A DNA stretch of 64,000 bases. Origin: Paracoccaceae bacterium (GTDB taxonomy: Bacteria; Pseudomonadota; Alphaproteobacteria; Rhodobacterales; Rhodobacteraceae). The DNA is taken from assembly GCA_018222585.1 (NCBI GenBank), contig JAAFAB010000004.1, positions 1 to 64,000 on the forward strand. Reading direction: 5' to 3'. A model generated the notes under the pieces. The model saw nothing but the letters and a program-made list of their open reading frames with translations, was not told the DNA's origin and made no database searches. Positions 50,417 to 61,428 of this stretch are shown here, one piece after another (the first letter of the stretch is position 1; every line of letters starts with the position of its first letter). The position numbers and the translations under genes were made by a program.

Positions 50417-53400
50417 ATGAAGATCGAACGCAGGTTTACCGAGGCAGGTCAGGATGCCTATGCGGGCATTCCCTTCATCACCACCACCAGCGAGATCCGC
50501 AACCCGGACGGCACGGTGGTGTTCAAGCTGGACGCGCTGGAAGTTCCGCAAAGCTGGTCGCAGGTGGCGTCCGACGTCATCGCGCAGAAGTATTTCCGCA
50601 AGGCGGGCGTGCCCTCGAAGCTGAAGCGCGTCCGCGAAAAGGGTGTGCCGGAATTCCTCTGGCGCTCGGTCGCGGATGAGGGCGCCGAGATTGGCGGCGA
50701 GACCTCCTCGAAACAGGTCTTCGACCGTCTTGCCGGGGCCTGGGCCTACTGGGGCTGGAAGGGTGGGTATTTCACCACCGAGGACGACGCCCGCGCCTAT
50801 TACGACGAGATGCGGCACATGCTGGCGACGCAGCGCGCCGCGCCGAACAGCCCGCAGTGGTTCAATACCGGCCTTCATTGGGCCTACGGGATCGACGGGC
50901 CGGGGCAGGGCCACTACTACGTCGATTACAAGACCGGCAAGCTGACCCGGTCGAAATCCTCCTACGAGCACCCGCAGCCACACGCCTGCTTCATCCAGTC
51001 GGTGAAGGACGACCTGGTTTCGGACGGCGGTATCATGGATCTCTGGGTGCGCGAGGCGCGGCTGTTCAAGTACGGCTCGGGCACCGGCACCAACTTCTCC
51101 TCCCTGCGCGCCGAGGGAGAGCGCCTGTCGGGCGGTGGCAAGTCCTCCGGCTTGATGGGCTTCCTGAAGATCGGTGACCGGGCGGCGGGCGCGATCAAGT
51201 CCGGCGGCACCACCCGGCGCGCGGCGAAGATGGTCATCGTCGACGCCGATCACCCCGACATCCAGGAATACATCAACTGGAAGGTGAAGGAGGAACAGAA
51301 GGTCGCCTCCATCGTCGCCGGGTCCAAGATGCACGAGCAGAAGCTGAACGGCATCTTCGCGGCGATCCGGCAATGGGACGGGGCCGAGGCTGATGCCTAC
51401 GACCCCGCCGCTAATGCGGGTCTGAAGAGCGCGGTGCGCGAGGCGAAGAAATCCGCCATCCCCGAGACCTACATCAAGCGCGTGCTGGACTACGCGCGCC
51501 AGGGGTATGACAGCATCGAGTTTCCAACCTATGATACCGACTGGGATTCCGAAGCCTATGCCTCGGTTTCTGGGCAAAATTCGAACAATTCCGTCCGTGT
51601 CACCGATGCCTTCCTCGAAGCGGTCCGCAACGACGACGACTGGGCGCTGATCAACCGCACCGACGGCAAGGTCGCCAGGACGATCAAGGCGCGCGACCTT
51701 TGGGAAGACATCGGCCATGCCGCCTGGGCCTGCGCCGACCCCGGCATCCAGTTCCACGACACCGTCAACGCCTGGCACACCTGCCCCGAAGACGGCGAGA
51801 TCCGGGGCTCGAACCCCTGTTCCGAATACATGTTCCTGGACGACACGGCCTGCAACCTGGCCTCGATGAACCTGCTGACCTTCCTCAAGGACGGCAAGTT
51901 CCAGGCGGATGACTACATCCACGCCACGCGCCTCTGGACGCTGACGCTGGAAATCTCCGTCACCATGGCGCAGTTCCCCAGCCAGGAAATCGCCCAGCTT
52001 TCCTACGATTTCCGCACCCTGGGCCTGGGCTATGCCAACATCGGCGGCCTGCTGATGAACATGGGCTATGGCTATGACAGCGACGAGGGCCGCGCCCTTG
52101 GCGCCGCGCTGACCGCGATCATGACCGGGGTCGCCTATGCCACCTCGGCCGAGATGGCGGGCGAGCTGGGTGCCTTCTCGGGCTACGAGCGCAACGCCAG
52201 GCACATGCTGCGCGTCATGCGCAACCACCGCAACGCCGCCTATGGCGCCAGCGAGGGCTACGAGGATCTGGCCGTGAAGCCGGTGCCGCTGGATCTGGGC
52301 AACTGCCCCGATCAGGAGCTGGTGACGCTGGCCATGGCCAGCTGGGACGAGGCCGTGCGCCTCGGCGAACAACATGGCTATCGCAACGCCCAGACCAGCG
52401 TGATCGCCCCGACCGGCACCATCGGCCTGGTCATGGACTGCGACACCACCGGGATCGAGCCCGATTTCGCGCTGGTGAAGTTCAAGAAGCTGGCCGGGGG
52501 CGGCTACTTCAAGATCATCAACCGCTCGGTCCCCGCCGCGCTGGCCAAGCTGGGCTACAGCCCCGCGCAGGTCGAAGAGATCGTCTCCTACGCCGTCGGT
52601 CACGCCAGCCTTGGCAACTGCCCGGGCATCAACACCACCTCGCTGGTCGGCCATGGCTTCGGCCCGGAAGAGCTGAAGAAGGTGGACGGGGCGCTGAAAT
52701 CGGCCTTCGACATCCGCTTCGTCTTCAACCAGTGGACCCTTGGCGAAGAGTTCTGCACCAAGACCCTGGGCATCCCGGCGGCCAAGCTGAACGATCCCAG
52801 CTTCGACATGCTGCGTCACCTCGGCTTCACCAAGGCCGAGATCGACGCCGCCAACGACCACGTCTGCGGGACCATGACGCTGGAGGGCGCGCCCTTCCTG
52901 AAGGAAGAGCACTACGCGATCTTCGACTGCGCCAACCCCTGCGGGAAGAAGGGCAAGCGCTTCCTCTCGGTCGACAGCCACATCAAGATGATGGCGGCGG
53001 CGCAGAGCTTCATCTCGGGTGCGATCTCCAAGACGATCAACATGCCCAACGATGCCACCATCGAGGACTGCAAGGCGGCTTACGAGCTGTCCTGGTCTCT
53101 TGGCGTCAAGGCCAATGCGCTTTACCGCGACGGCTCGAAGCTCAGCCAGCCTCTGGCCGCCGCGCTGGTCGAGGATGACGACGAGGCCGCAGAGGTGCTG
53201 GAAACCGGCACCCCGCAGGAAAAGGCCGCCGTGCTGGCCGAGAAGGTGATCGAGAAGATCATCGTCAAGGAAGTGGCCCGTGGCCGCGAGAAGATGCCGA
53301 TGCGCCGCAAGGGGTACACCCAGAAGGCCAGCGTCGGCGGTCACAAGGTCTATCTGCGGACGGGCGAGTACGAGGATGGCTCGCTTGGCGAGATCTTCAT

Positions 53401-54055
53401 CGACATGCACAAGGAAGGCGCCGGCTTCCGGGCGATGATGAACAACTTCGCCATCGCGGTCTCGGTCGGCCTGCAATACGGCGTGCCGCTGGAAGAGTTC
53501 GTGGATGCCTTCACCTTCACCAAGTTTGAACCGGCGGGCATGGTGCAGGGCAATGACAGCATCAAGAACGCGACCTCGATCCTCGACTACATCTTCCGCG
53601 AGCTGGCGGTCTCCTACCTTGACCGCACCGACCTGGCCCATGTGAAGCCGCAGGGCGCGTCCTTTGACGACCTGGGCCGCGGTGAAGAGGAAGGTGTCAG
53701 CAATATCAAGGAGATGAGCGAGAGCGCCGCGACCAAGTCGCTGGAAGTGCTGAAGCAGATCAGCTCGACCGGCTACCTGCGCAAGCGCCTGCCGCAGGAG
53801 TTGCTGGTGATGAACGGCACCGTCGGTGACGTGACGGTACAGGTCAGCAAGCCGGCCGTGCCGGCGCCGGCCGCCGCAAGCGCCACCTCGGGCGCGGCGA
53901 TCTCTGCCGGGGTTGCCTCGATGGATGCGCGCACCAAGGCGAAGATCCAGGGCTACGAGGGCGAAGCCTGCGGCGAATGCGGCAATTACACCCTTGTGCG
54001 CAACGGCACCTGCATGAAGTGCAACACCTGCGGCGGCACCTCGGGCTGCAGCTGA
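50417..54055 (+). CDS. nrdJ: Vitamin B12-dependent (class II) ribonucleotide reductase
   Basis: 1212 aa; [21 protein letters not shown]-terminal [28 protein letters not shown]. Confidence 0.96.
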   Translation: MKIERRFTEAGQDAYAGIPFITTTSEIRNPDGTVVFKLDALEVPQSWSQVASDVIAQKYFRKAGVPSKLKRVREKGVPEFLWRSVADEGAEIGGETSSKQVFDRLAGAWAYWGWKGGYFTTEDDARAYYDEMRHMLATQRAAPNSPQWFNTGLHWAYGIDGPGQGHYYVDYKTGKLTRSKSSYEHPQPHACFIQSVKDDLVSDGGIMDLWVREARLFKYGSGTGTNFSSLRAEGERLSGGGKSSGLMGFLKIGDRAAGAIKSGGTTRRAAKMVIVDADHPDIQEYINWKVKEEQKVASIVAGSKMHEQKLNGIFAAIRQWDGAEADAYDPAANAGLKSAVREAKKSAIPETYIKRVLDYARQGYDSIEFPTYDTDWDSEAYASVSGQNSNNSVRVTDAFLEAVRNDDDWALINRTDGKVARTIKARDLWEDIGHAAWACADPGIQFHDTVNAWHTCPEDGEIRGSNPCSEYMFLDDTACNLASMNLLTFLKDGKFQADDYIHATRLWTLTLEISVTMAQFPSQEIAQLSYDFRTLGLGYANIGGLLMNMGYGYDSDEGRALGAALTAIMTGVAYATSAEMAGELGAFSGYERNARHMLRVMRNHRNAAYGASEGYEDLAVKPVPLDLGNCPDQELVTLAMASWDEAVRLGEQHGYRNAQTSVIAPTGTIGLVMDCDTTGIEPDFALVKFKKLAGGGYFKIINRSVPAALAKLGYSPAQVEEIVSYAVGHASLGNCPGINTTSLVGHGFGPEELKKVDGALKSAFDIRFVFNQWTLGEEFCTKTLGIPAAKLNDPSFDMLRHLGFTKAEIDAANDHVCGTMTLEGAPFLKEEHYAIFDCANPCGKKGKRFLSVDSHIKMMAAAQSFISGAISKTINMPNDATIEDCKAAYELSWSLGVKANALYRDGSKLSQPLAAALVEDDDEAAEVLETGTPQEKAAVLAEKVIEKIIVKEVARGREKMPMRRKGYTQKASVGGHKVYLRTGEYEDGSLGEIFIDMHKEGAGFRAMMNNFAIAVSVGLQYGVPLEEFVDAFTFTKFEPAGMVQGNDSIKNATSILDYIFRELAVSYLDRTDLAHVKPQGASFDDLGRGEEEGVSNIKEMSESAATKSLEVLKQISSTGYLRKRLPQELLVMNGTVGDVTVQVSKPAVPAPAAASATSGAAISAGVASMDARTKAKIQGYEGEACGECGNYTLVRNGTCMKCNTCGGTSGCS

Positions 54056-54173
54056 CAAGGACAGGTGGCGGGCCTTTGGGCCTGCCGCCCCCAGGTCCCG
54101 GGATGGGACGTCGGCCGGGGCAGGCAAAGCCACATCGAGCAGTGTGCAGAGAGAGCCCGGCCGGACAGACTGA

Positions 54174-54199
54174 GGAGAGGCGGGAGCCTCTCCTTTTTC
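54174..54199 (+). terminator. nrdJ terminator GGAGAGGC-GGGA-GCCTCTCC-TTTTT
   Basis: Perfect 8-bp stem plus T-tract. Confidence 0.85.
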
Positions 54200-54269
54200 T
54201 TTGCCCGCAAGGATGTCGGGGCGGGGAAGGTGGGGTGGCCTCCACCCTACGCCCGTGTCGGGCGCGGTC

Positions 54270-54734
54270 TCAGGCGCGCTGGTCGCGCCAGGCCCAGAGC
54301 CAGACACCCACCAGGACCAGCGACAGCAGCGCGTTCCAGCTGGCCATCGACAGGCCGAGGAACTGGAAGGCGACTTCGTCGCAGCGGATCAGCGGCGCCG
54401 ACATGATCTGGTCGAAAAGCTGATCGGCACTGACCGAGGCGGTGCTGGAGGACGTGCAGGAGGTCGGTCCCTCGAAGATGTCACGCTCGACCCCGGTGTG
54501 ATAGAGGCCGATGCCGGCGGTGACGGCGGCGGCGAGGGCGCCGAGCAGGGCCAGCAGGCGCTGGCCGGTGGCCAGGGCGGCGCCGGCGATGATGATCGCC
54601 GCCAGGTGCGGCCAGCGTTGCAGCAGACACAGGTGGCAGGGCGCCAGCCCGCCGATGAATTGCGACCCCAGGGCACCAAGCAGAAGCGCAGCGGATCCGG
54701 CGCCCGCGAGGGCAGTCTTCAGACGGAAATTCAT
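54270..54734 (-). CDS. dsbB: Disulfide bond formation protein B family
   Basis: 154 aa; 4 TM; LAPCHLCLLQRWPH (CxxC). Confidence 0.88.
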   Translation of the reverse strand: MNFRLKTALAGAGSAALLLGALGSQFIGGLAPCHLCLLQRWPHLAAIIIAGAALATGQRLLALLGALAAAVTAGIGLYHTGVERDIFEGPTSCTSSSTASVSADQLFDQIMSAPLIRCDEVAFQFLGLSMASWNALLSLVLVGVWLWAWRDQRA

Positions 54735-55309
54735 AGGTATCTCACCAGCAGGAAGCCGGCGAGGAGAATGACGAAAAACACCGTGAAGACAAGGCCGAGA
54801 CGCTTCTCGATGAAGTCACGAACGGGTGAGCCGAATTTCCACAGCAGCGCGGCGATGATGTAGAAACGCAGGCCGCGCGCGATGATCGAGGTCACCACGA
54901 AGGTGCCCAGGGACATGCCTGTCCAGCCCGACATGATGGTGATCACCTTGTAGGGGAAGGGGGTGATGCCCGCCCCCAGCACCGCCCAGAACCCGGCCTC
55001 GTTGAAGCGCTGGTTGAACTCGGCGATCCTGTCGGCCTTGCCCATGCTTTCGAGGATCGGCTGGCCGATGCTGTCGAAGGCGAAGGCGCCGATGGCGTAG
55101 CCCAGCATCCCGCCGGCGACCGAGGCCGCCATGGCGACGGCGGCGATGGTGAAGGCGCGCGAGGGGCGGGCGATGATCATCGGGATCATCAGCAGGTCCG
55201 GCGGAATGGGGAAGAAGGAGCTTTCCACGAAGGCGACCAGGGCCAGGACCCAGAGCGCATGAGGATGGTCCGCCATGCGGATGGTCCAGTCGTAGAGCCG
55301 TCTGATCAC
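54731..55309 (-). CDS. YqaA/DedA-type VTT-domain membrane protein
   Basis: IRRLYDWTIRMADHPHALWVLALVAFVESSFFPIPPDLLMIPM; GTG start inferred; ATGA overlap with dsbB. Confidence 0.88.
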   Translation of the reverse strand: MIRRLYDWTIRMADHPHALWVLALVAFVESSFFPIPPDLLMIPMIIARPSRAFTIAAVAMAASVAGGMLGYAIGAFAFDSIGQPILESMGKADRIAEFNQRFNEAGFWAVLGAGITPFPYKVITIMSGWTGMSLGTFVVTSIIARGLRFYIIAALLWKFGSPVRDFIEKRLGLVFTVFFVILLAGFLLVRYL

Positions 55310-55608
55310 GGGAGAGGTCCTTTGCGGCGGGGGATGCTGTCTCGACGCGGCCCAGAGACCACGGCGCCCCCGGGGGGTCAAGCCGCGGCGCGGGCCAGGA
55401 GGCGCTTCCGGGGGGGGCGCGGCGCGACTTTGCCGCAAGACGGGCAGGGGGGACCTATCCGAAGGGATAGGAACCTGTCCTTTCTTGCCCTTCGCTCTCC
55501 CCTTGCGCCCCTGACGCGACGGGAAAGGACCATGTAAAAGGATTGCAACAGAGGCGCTGATGGCCTCGACAGGACAAACGGCCGGCGGCCGAAAGAGGAG
55601 AGAAGACA

Positions 55609-55848
55609 ATGCGCAACAAGATCGCCCGTGACCGCAACGTGACCCTCGAGATGCTGACCTCCGCCGTAGACGACGCCATGCAGCAGCTGGCCTCGGCCCC
55701 CGCCGACGCGGCCCCCGCCCGTGGCGCCCGCCGGGTGCTGGAGAAATCCGGCGTCTATGCCCTGCGCCAGGCACTGAGCCGCCGCGGCGGCATCGCCCGC
55801 CTGCCGCAGGAGGCAGATATCTGCCTGCAGACCACCTGCGCCGCCTGA
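55609..55848 (+). CDS. Small hypothetical protein
   Basis: 79 aa; strong SD (agaggagagaagaca-ATG). Confidence 0.6.
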   Translation: MRNKIARDRNVTLEMLTSAVDDAMQQLASAPADAAPARGARRVLEKSGVYALRQALSRRGGIARLPQEADICLQTTCAA

Positions 55849-56005
55849 TCACCGAATTCCGCTCACGGAACAGGGGCCTGACCCGCGCCTCGCTTCATCT
55901 GGAAGCCAAGCGGGTCATTTGCCTGTCCGATGCCCCCCGCATCGCGACCGGCCCGCAGACCGACGGCCAGTAGCGCGCCGGTCCCCGAGGGGTCCCTTTC
56001 AGATC

Positions 56006-57010
56006 TCACGCCGCGACGGGCCCGGGCAGGGCGCGGGTTTCGAGGCAGCCAAGCGCCGCGAGGCTTTCGCGGACCGCCTCCTCCAGCGGGGTATGGGGTT
56101 CACTGCCCAGAAGCGCCAGCAGGCGGTGATTGTCCAGCCGAACCGGGTGGCTCCAGCAGGGGGCGATTTCGGCCGCCTCGCGGGCAAAGCCGCCGAAGGG
56201 CGCGGCGAGGGTCATCAGCCACCAAGGGAAACGACGGACCGGCAGGTCGCGGCCTGCGGCACGACGGATCGCATCGGTCATCTGGTGCCCGTCAATATCC
56301 TGGTGCCCGGCGAATTGCACCTCTTCGAAGGCTGCGAGCGTTTCGGCCCGGTCCAGCAGCCGGGCGGCGGTCTCGGCGAGATCCGGCATGTAGGCCCAGC
56401 TGTGCCCGGCGCTGCGGGCCGGGTTGACGATGCGGCGCAGCGGGCGTCCGGGCGTCACCATGGCCTGAGAGAACCAGCTGGACCGGCTGCCGGGGCCAAA
56501 GTAGTCCCCCGCCCGCAGGATCAGCACCGGCGCCTCTGCTGACGCCTCCCTGAGCCGCTTTTCCAGGGCGACGCGGACGCGGCCCTTGCGGCTGCGCGGC
56601 TGTTGGGGACTGCGCTCCGAGATCACCGGGACCTGCGCCGGATCGAAGTTGTAGATCGTGCCGGGCAGCAGGATCCGGGCGCCCTCGGCGCGGGCGGCGG
56701 CGATGGTGTTGTCGATCATCGGCAGGACCAGGCGGCCCCAGTTGCGGTATCCCGGCGGATTGACCGCATGGACGATCACCGAGACGCCGCGCGCGGCGCG
56801 GGCCACATCCTCGGCGCGCATCGCGTCACCGGTCACCCAGTCGATGCCGTCTCTGCCCGGCTGAGGCTGCCGGACCATGCCACGTACCTGCCAGCCGTGC
56901 CGCAGCAGCGCCCGGGCGACAGAGCCGCCCACACCCCCGGTGGCGCCAAGAACCAATGCGATCTTGCCAGTCTTTTCGGCCGTGCCAGCCTTTTCGTCCG
57001 TACCAGTCAT
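56006..57010 (-). CDS. NAD(P)-dependent epimerase/reductase
   Basis: IALVLGATGGVGGSVARALL; start at MTGTDEKAG. Confidence 0.88.
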   Translation of the reverse strand: MTGTDEKAGTAEKTGKIALVLGATGGVGGSVARALLRHGWQVRGMVRQPQPGRDGIDWVTGDAMRAEDVARAARGVSVIVHAVNPPGYRNWGRLVLPMIDNTIAAARAEGARILLPGTIYNFDPAQVPVISERSPQQPRSRKGRVRVALEKRLREASAEAPVLILRAGDYFGPGSRSSWFSQAMVTPGRPLRRIVNPARSAGHSWAYMPDLAETAARLLDRAETLAAFEEVQFAGHQDIDGHQMTDAIRRAAGRDLPVRRFPWWLMTLAAPFGGFAREAAEIAPCWSHPVRLDNHRLLALLGSEPHTPLEEAVRESLAALGCLETRALPGPVAA

Positions 57011-57104
57011 GTCGTCATCCTTTCGTTGCGGGATGCCCCGACTTTGCGGCCGCCGCGCCTGAAAGGGAATTGCAAGAAATCCTCCTGCAGGTAGAAAGAA
57101 ATAT

Positions 57105-57998
57105 ATGAGCAAACCGATATCCTGGGACGACCAGCGCATCTTCCTCGCCATCCTCGAAGAGGGCAGCCTGTCGGCCGCGGCACGCCGGCTGGGGGTTTCG
57201 CATCCCACCGTGCGCGCCCGCCTGGAGGGGCTGGAACATGATCTGGGCACGGTCCTCTTCACCCGCTCGGTCAACGGGCTGACGCCGACCGCTGCGGCGG
57301 AGGCATTGCGCGAACCGGCGCGTACCATGGCCATGGCCTCGGATCTCTTCGTGCGCCAGGCCTCAGCCAGGGGTGCAGAGGTGGCGGGGTCGGTGCGCAT
57401 CAGCGTGCCGGACCTGATGGGGATCGAGGTCGTTCCACCGATGCTGGCGGCCCTGCGCCAGGCCCATCCGGCATTGCGGATCGAGCTGGAGCTGAGCAAT
57501 CGCATGGCCAACCTGCTGGCCCAGGAGGTCGACGTGGCGGTGCGCACCGTGACCCCGGGCCAGAACGCGCTGGTCGCCCGCAAGGTGGCCGACATCCCGC
57601 TGGGGTTCTTTGCCACGCGCGACTACGTTGCCCGGAAGGGGATGCCCCTGACCGCGCAGGAGCTGCAGCAGCACGACCTGATTGGCCCGGACCGCAGCGC
57701 TGCCGACCTGGCCCTGGCGCGCCGCCTCCCGGTCTTCGGCGAGGCGCCCGAGTTTGCCATGGTGACCGACAGCCACCCGGCGCAGCTGGCCGCCGCCCGG
57801 GCCGGTCTCGGCATCGCCGCCACACAGGTGCCGATCGGAGAGAGGGATCCCGGCTTGCTGCGTATCCTGCCGGAGCTGGTGCTTGCGCGGCTGCCGGTCT
57901 GGATCGTGATGCATGAGAACCTGGCGCGGCTCCCCCGGGTGCGAGCGGTCTTCGATCACCTTGCCGAAAGCTATCGGGCCCTGGCACGGGCTGGCTGA
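57105..57998 (+). CDS. LysR-family transcriptional regulator
   Basis: 297 aa; LAILEEGSLSAAARRLGVSHPTVRARLEGLEHDLG. Confidence 0.94.
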   Translation: MSKPISWDDQRIFLAILEEGSLSAAARRLGVSHPTVRARLEGLEHDLGTVLFTRSVNGLTPTAAAEALREPARTMAMASDLFVRQASARGAEVAGSVRISVPDLMGIEVVPPMLAALRQAHPALRIELELSNRMANLLAQEVDVAVRTVTPGQNALVARKVADIPLGFFATRDYVARKGMPLTAQELQQHDLIGPDRSAADLALARRLPVFGEAPEFAMVTDSHPAQLAAARAGLGIAATQVPIGERDPGLLRILPELVLARLPVWIVMHENLARLPRVRAVFDHLAESYRALARAG

Positions 57999-58043
57999 GG
58001 GCAGCCGCTCGGCATCACCTGCGGGCGACTGCCGGGACGGCCC

Positions 58044-60800
58044 TCAGGCAGGCTGCCGGCTGGCTTCTTCGCTCATCAGTTGGTCGATCAGGTCGCGCAT
58101 GGCGCGCAGCTGATCCAGCAGGTCGCGGATCAGCTGGGTCGCTTCGCTGCGCGGGTCCGGCAGCGTTTCCAGCAGGCGGCTCTGGGTGGCGAGTGTCTCG
58201 CACTCCAGCGTCGAGAAGATCCCGACGAGGGCGTGGAAGGACCGCCGCAGGGCGTCGCCGTCGGCAACCTTCTCCGGCAAGGCCAGCTGGCTGGTCAGCA
58301 CGCCGATGTGGCGTTCGATGTCGCGCCGGGTGGCGGCCAGCATCTTCTCGGCCAGGCCACCGTTGAATTCACGGTTGAGAGACTCCAGCCGGGCGCGGAA
58401 GGGGGCCGCATCGATGAAGACGGCAGCGCCGTTCGTCGCCGAAGGGGTGTCGGGCGTCGCGGCCGCGTCCTGCGGGGACGGTCCCGGCGCCGCGGCGCCG
58501 TGGTCTTCAGCGGTCGTGTCGGACTGCTGCGCGACGTCGGCCCCGGGGCTGGCGACGCTGTCATCGCTGGCGGCAGGGCGAAGCGGCGCCTCGGGGCGCG
58601 ATGCGGTCGGGAGGGGCTCTGCGGCGGCCTTTCGGGCAGGCGCGGCCTTGTCCCGTGGTTGGCCGGGGAGCGGGCCGGGATTGGCGGTCAGGGCGGGGGC
58701 CGGATCCGGCGCGGCCGCCTGTTCCTGGACGGTGCCATCCATGTTGTCGGGCTGCCAGCGGTCCAGCGCGGCGGCCAGCTGGCGGGTCAGGATCGGCTTG
58801 GTCAGCACCTGGTCGAAGCCGGCGTCAAGATAGAAGGAATGCTGATCGGCCCCGGCATATGCCGTCAGTCCGACGATGGGAAGGTGCCGCCCGGTCGCGC
58901 GCAGGGCCCGGATCTCGCGGGTGGCCGAAGTGCCGTCCTGCACCGGCATGGAGACATCCATCAGCACCAGGTCGTAGCTGTGGCTACGCACCGCCTGCAC
59001 CGCCTCGGCGCCGTTCACCACCATGTCGACGTTCTGCCCCATGCGTTCCAGCATCGAGCGGATCACCAGCTGGTTGGTGCCATTGTCCTCTGCCACGAGG
59101 ATGCGCATCCGGGGCAGCTCGGGCAGGTCGCAATCGTGGTCTTCGCCATCCAGCGGCTCGGAGGCGGTGACCGGCAGGTCGAGCCAGAAGTGCGAGCCTT
59201 CCTGTTCGCGGCTTTCAAAGCCCATCTGGCCGCCCATCAGTTCCGCCAGGCTGAGGCTGATCGACAGCCCGAGGCCGGTGCCGGCCATGCGGTTGGAATA
59301 GGAGGCGCCAAGCTGTTCGAAGCGGCCGAACACGCGCGAGTGGTACTCTTTGGGGATGCCGGTGCCGGTGTCTTTCACGCCGAGGCGCAGGTGCAGCTTG
59401 CCGTCGGTGGCCAGGGCGCAGCGATCGACCGAGAGGATCACGCTGCCTTCCGAGGTGAACTTGATCGCGTTGCTGACGAGGTTCGAGAGGATCTGCCGGA
59501 TACGCCCGGCGTCCGCCCGGATCCAGGCCGGCACGGTCTCGTCGATGTGGCTGTCCAGGTGCAGGCCCTTTTCCTGCGCCTTCTGGGCATAGAGGTGGAT
59601 GACGGAGCGCACGAGTCCCTGCAGTTCGAAGGTCTCTTCCTCGATCTGCAGCCGGCCGGCCTCGATCTTGGAGGCATCGAGGATGTCGTTCAGGATCACC
59701 AGCAGGGCGTTGGCGCTGCTGCGGGCGATCTTCACCTGGCTGCGCTGTTCGCCGTCCAGCCGCCCGTCTTCCAGCGCGCTGAGCATCCCGAGAACCCCAT
59801 TCAGCGGCGTTCGCAGCTCGTGGCTGATCACGGCGAGGAATTCGCTCTTCGTCTGGTTGGCGCGCTCGGCGGCGGTGACCGCCTCCTGCAGCTTGGCCTC
59901 CTGGGCCAGTTCCTCGTTGATTTCGCGCAGCACGCCGTGGACGCTGACAAGTTCGCGGTTCTCGTCCAGCTGGGCTTCCAGGTAGGCCCGCACATGCATG
60001 TCCTGTCCATCCTCGCGCAGCAGGCGCAGGTTGGTGGCATAGTTCGCGGTGCCCTTCGGCCCGGCCTCGTCGCGCTGGCTTTCCAGCACCTTTTCCAGCC
60101 GCGCCAGATCTTCCGGGTGCACGTACTGTTTGAGTGTCATCGGCTTGGCCCCCTCGGGGCGGCCCAGCAGGCGATTCATGTTGGCCGACCAGGTGACATC
60201 CTGCGAAGGGTGCTCCTGGCGCAGCCAGTGCAGGTCGGCGACCCGCATCGCGGCCGACAGGTTCTGTTCGCTCTCGCGCAACTTGGTCTGTTGACGGCGC
60301 TTTTCGGAGACATCGCGCACGGTCGAGATCAGGTAGAGCGGCCGGCCCTCGCGGTCGGCCATCAGCTCCGAGACGGCGGCCACGTCGATGACCCGGCCAT
60401 CGCGCGCCCTGAGCTTGTAGACGATTTCCCGCTGCGCCGGCTTACCGGTCTCGGCCGAGGTGGCCAGGGCGATCCGTTCGCTTTCCACCACGAGGGTTTC
60501 ATACTCGGGCATCAACATGCCCTGGAACTCGCCGCCGGTCATGTGGCCGCCGTAGGGCAGGGCCATCAGGCGGGCATATTCGTCGGTCCATTCGACCCTG
60601 TCACGCAGGAAATCCCAGCGGACCGTGCCGATACGCGCGATGCGCTGCGATTCCTGCAGATCCTGGGCCAGTTGCGCGACCCGGCGGCCCCGGGCACGGT
60701 AGGCGCGGCTCTGGATCAGCAGGGCGAGGACCGCAAGCAGGGTCACGCCGACGGCGAGCAGGTAGCGCGTTTCCAGTTCGATGAGCTCTGCCAGGGTCAT
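58044..60800 (-). CDS. Hybrid sensor histidine kinase/response regulator (TM-PAS-HisKA-HATPase-REC-linker-HPt-like)
   Basis: VISHELRTPLNGVLGM; AGTGLGLSIS; VLMDVSMPVQDG; C-terminal HPt-like segment. Confidence 0.92.
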   Translation of the reverse strand: MTLAELIELETRYLLAVGVTLLAVLALLIQSRAYRARGRRVAQLAQDLQESQRIARIGTVRWDFLRDRVEWTDEYARLMALPYGGHMTGGEFQGMLMPEYETLVVESERIALATSAETGKPAQREIVYKLRARDGRVIDVAAVSELMADREGRPLYLISTVRDVSEKRRQQTKLRESEQNLSAAMRVADLHWLRQEHPSQDVTWSANMNRLLGRPEGAKPMTLKQYVHPEDLARLEKVLESQRDEAGPKGTANYATNLRLLREDGQDMHVRAYLEAQLDENRELVSVHGVLREINEELAQEAKLQEAVTAAERANQTKSEFLAVISHELRTPLNGVLGMLSALEDGRLDGEQRSQVKIARSSANALLVILNDILDASKIEAGRLQIEEETFELQGLVRSVIHLYAQKAQEKGLHLDSHIDETVPAWIRADAGRIRQILSNLVSNAIKFTSEGSVILSVDRCALATDGKLHLRLGVKDTGTGIPKEYHSRVFGRFEQLGASYSNRMAGTGLGLSISLSLAELMGGQMGFESREQEGSHFWLDLPVTASEPLDGEDHDCDLPELPRMRILVAEDNGTNQLVIRSMLERMGQNVDMVVNGAEAVQAVRSHSYDLVLMDVSMPVQDGTSATREIRALRATGRHLPIVGLTAYAGADQHSFYLDAGFDQVLTKPILTRQLAAALDRWQPDNMDGTVQEQAAAPDPAPALTANPGPLPGQPRDKAAPARKAAAEPLPTASRPEAPLRPAASDDSVASPGADVAQQSDTTAEDHGAAAPGPSPQDAAATPDTPSATNGAAVFIDAAPFRARLESLNREFNGGLAEKMLAATRRDIERHIGVLTSQLALPEKVADGDALRRSFHALVGIFSTLECETLATQSRLLETLPDPRSEATQLIRDLLDQLRAMRDLIDQLMSEEASRQPA

Positions 60801-61428
60801 GCGGTCTCCTCCGAAACGCGCCCGAACCCCTTGCAGGCAAGCGGCGCAAGCCCCTGTGCCGTCACGAGAAAGAGGGAGGCGACGGGGAAACTTGCCGCAG
60901 CGTAACCCGATGGTCCGCGGCCTCCGGCGAGAGCGGGCGCCGCCGGTCTGCTGGTCGATTGCATCTGCCGGGTGGACGGCTTTGCCATGCGTCTCGTTCC
61001 GTTCCGTCGCTTGCCTGAATTCAGTCAGCCGGGTTTCTACCCGACCCTGTTTCGATAATGACAAATGATGGCGATTCTGGGACGCAAAAATAGGGAAGAT
61101 CGGGCACGATTATTGCAATTGCGGGATTTCTCTTCGCCTTGAACAGGGGGGCGTCGGCGGGCTGACGCGACCCGGCGTCAATTATGTCGATCCTGCTTGC
61201 CGCACGGGGCACGCTCTGCCAGCCTCGGGCGGCGACTGTTGAAAAATTGGGCGGGATTCTGCCAATGCCCCAGGGGCATGAAGCATGTGCATTGCCGATC
61301 CGCTTGAACCCCGAAGATGGCTCAATAGTGTGCCGCAACTCGCCCGGCGGCCCCGGAGAGGGGGCAATCCCGCCATGGGACCCCGGGCGGAACAGGGCGC
61401 TACGGCCCGATCAGAATAGGAGAGGATT

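Noticed and set aside
50291-54307. 1338-aa ORF antisense to nrdJ
   Set aside because: Shadow ORF of a high-GC gene; composition (Arg/Gly/His/Val-rich, no family motifs) is typical of a codon-bias mirror
58080-60905. 941-aa antisense ORF opposite the hybrid kinase
   Set aside because: Shadow ORF from high GC3; sense strand has clear kinase motifs
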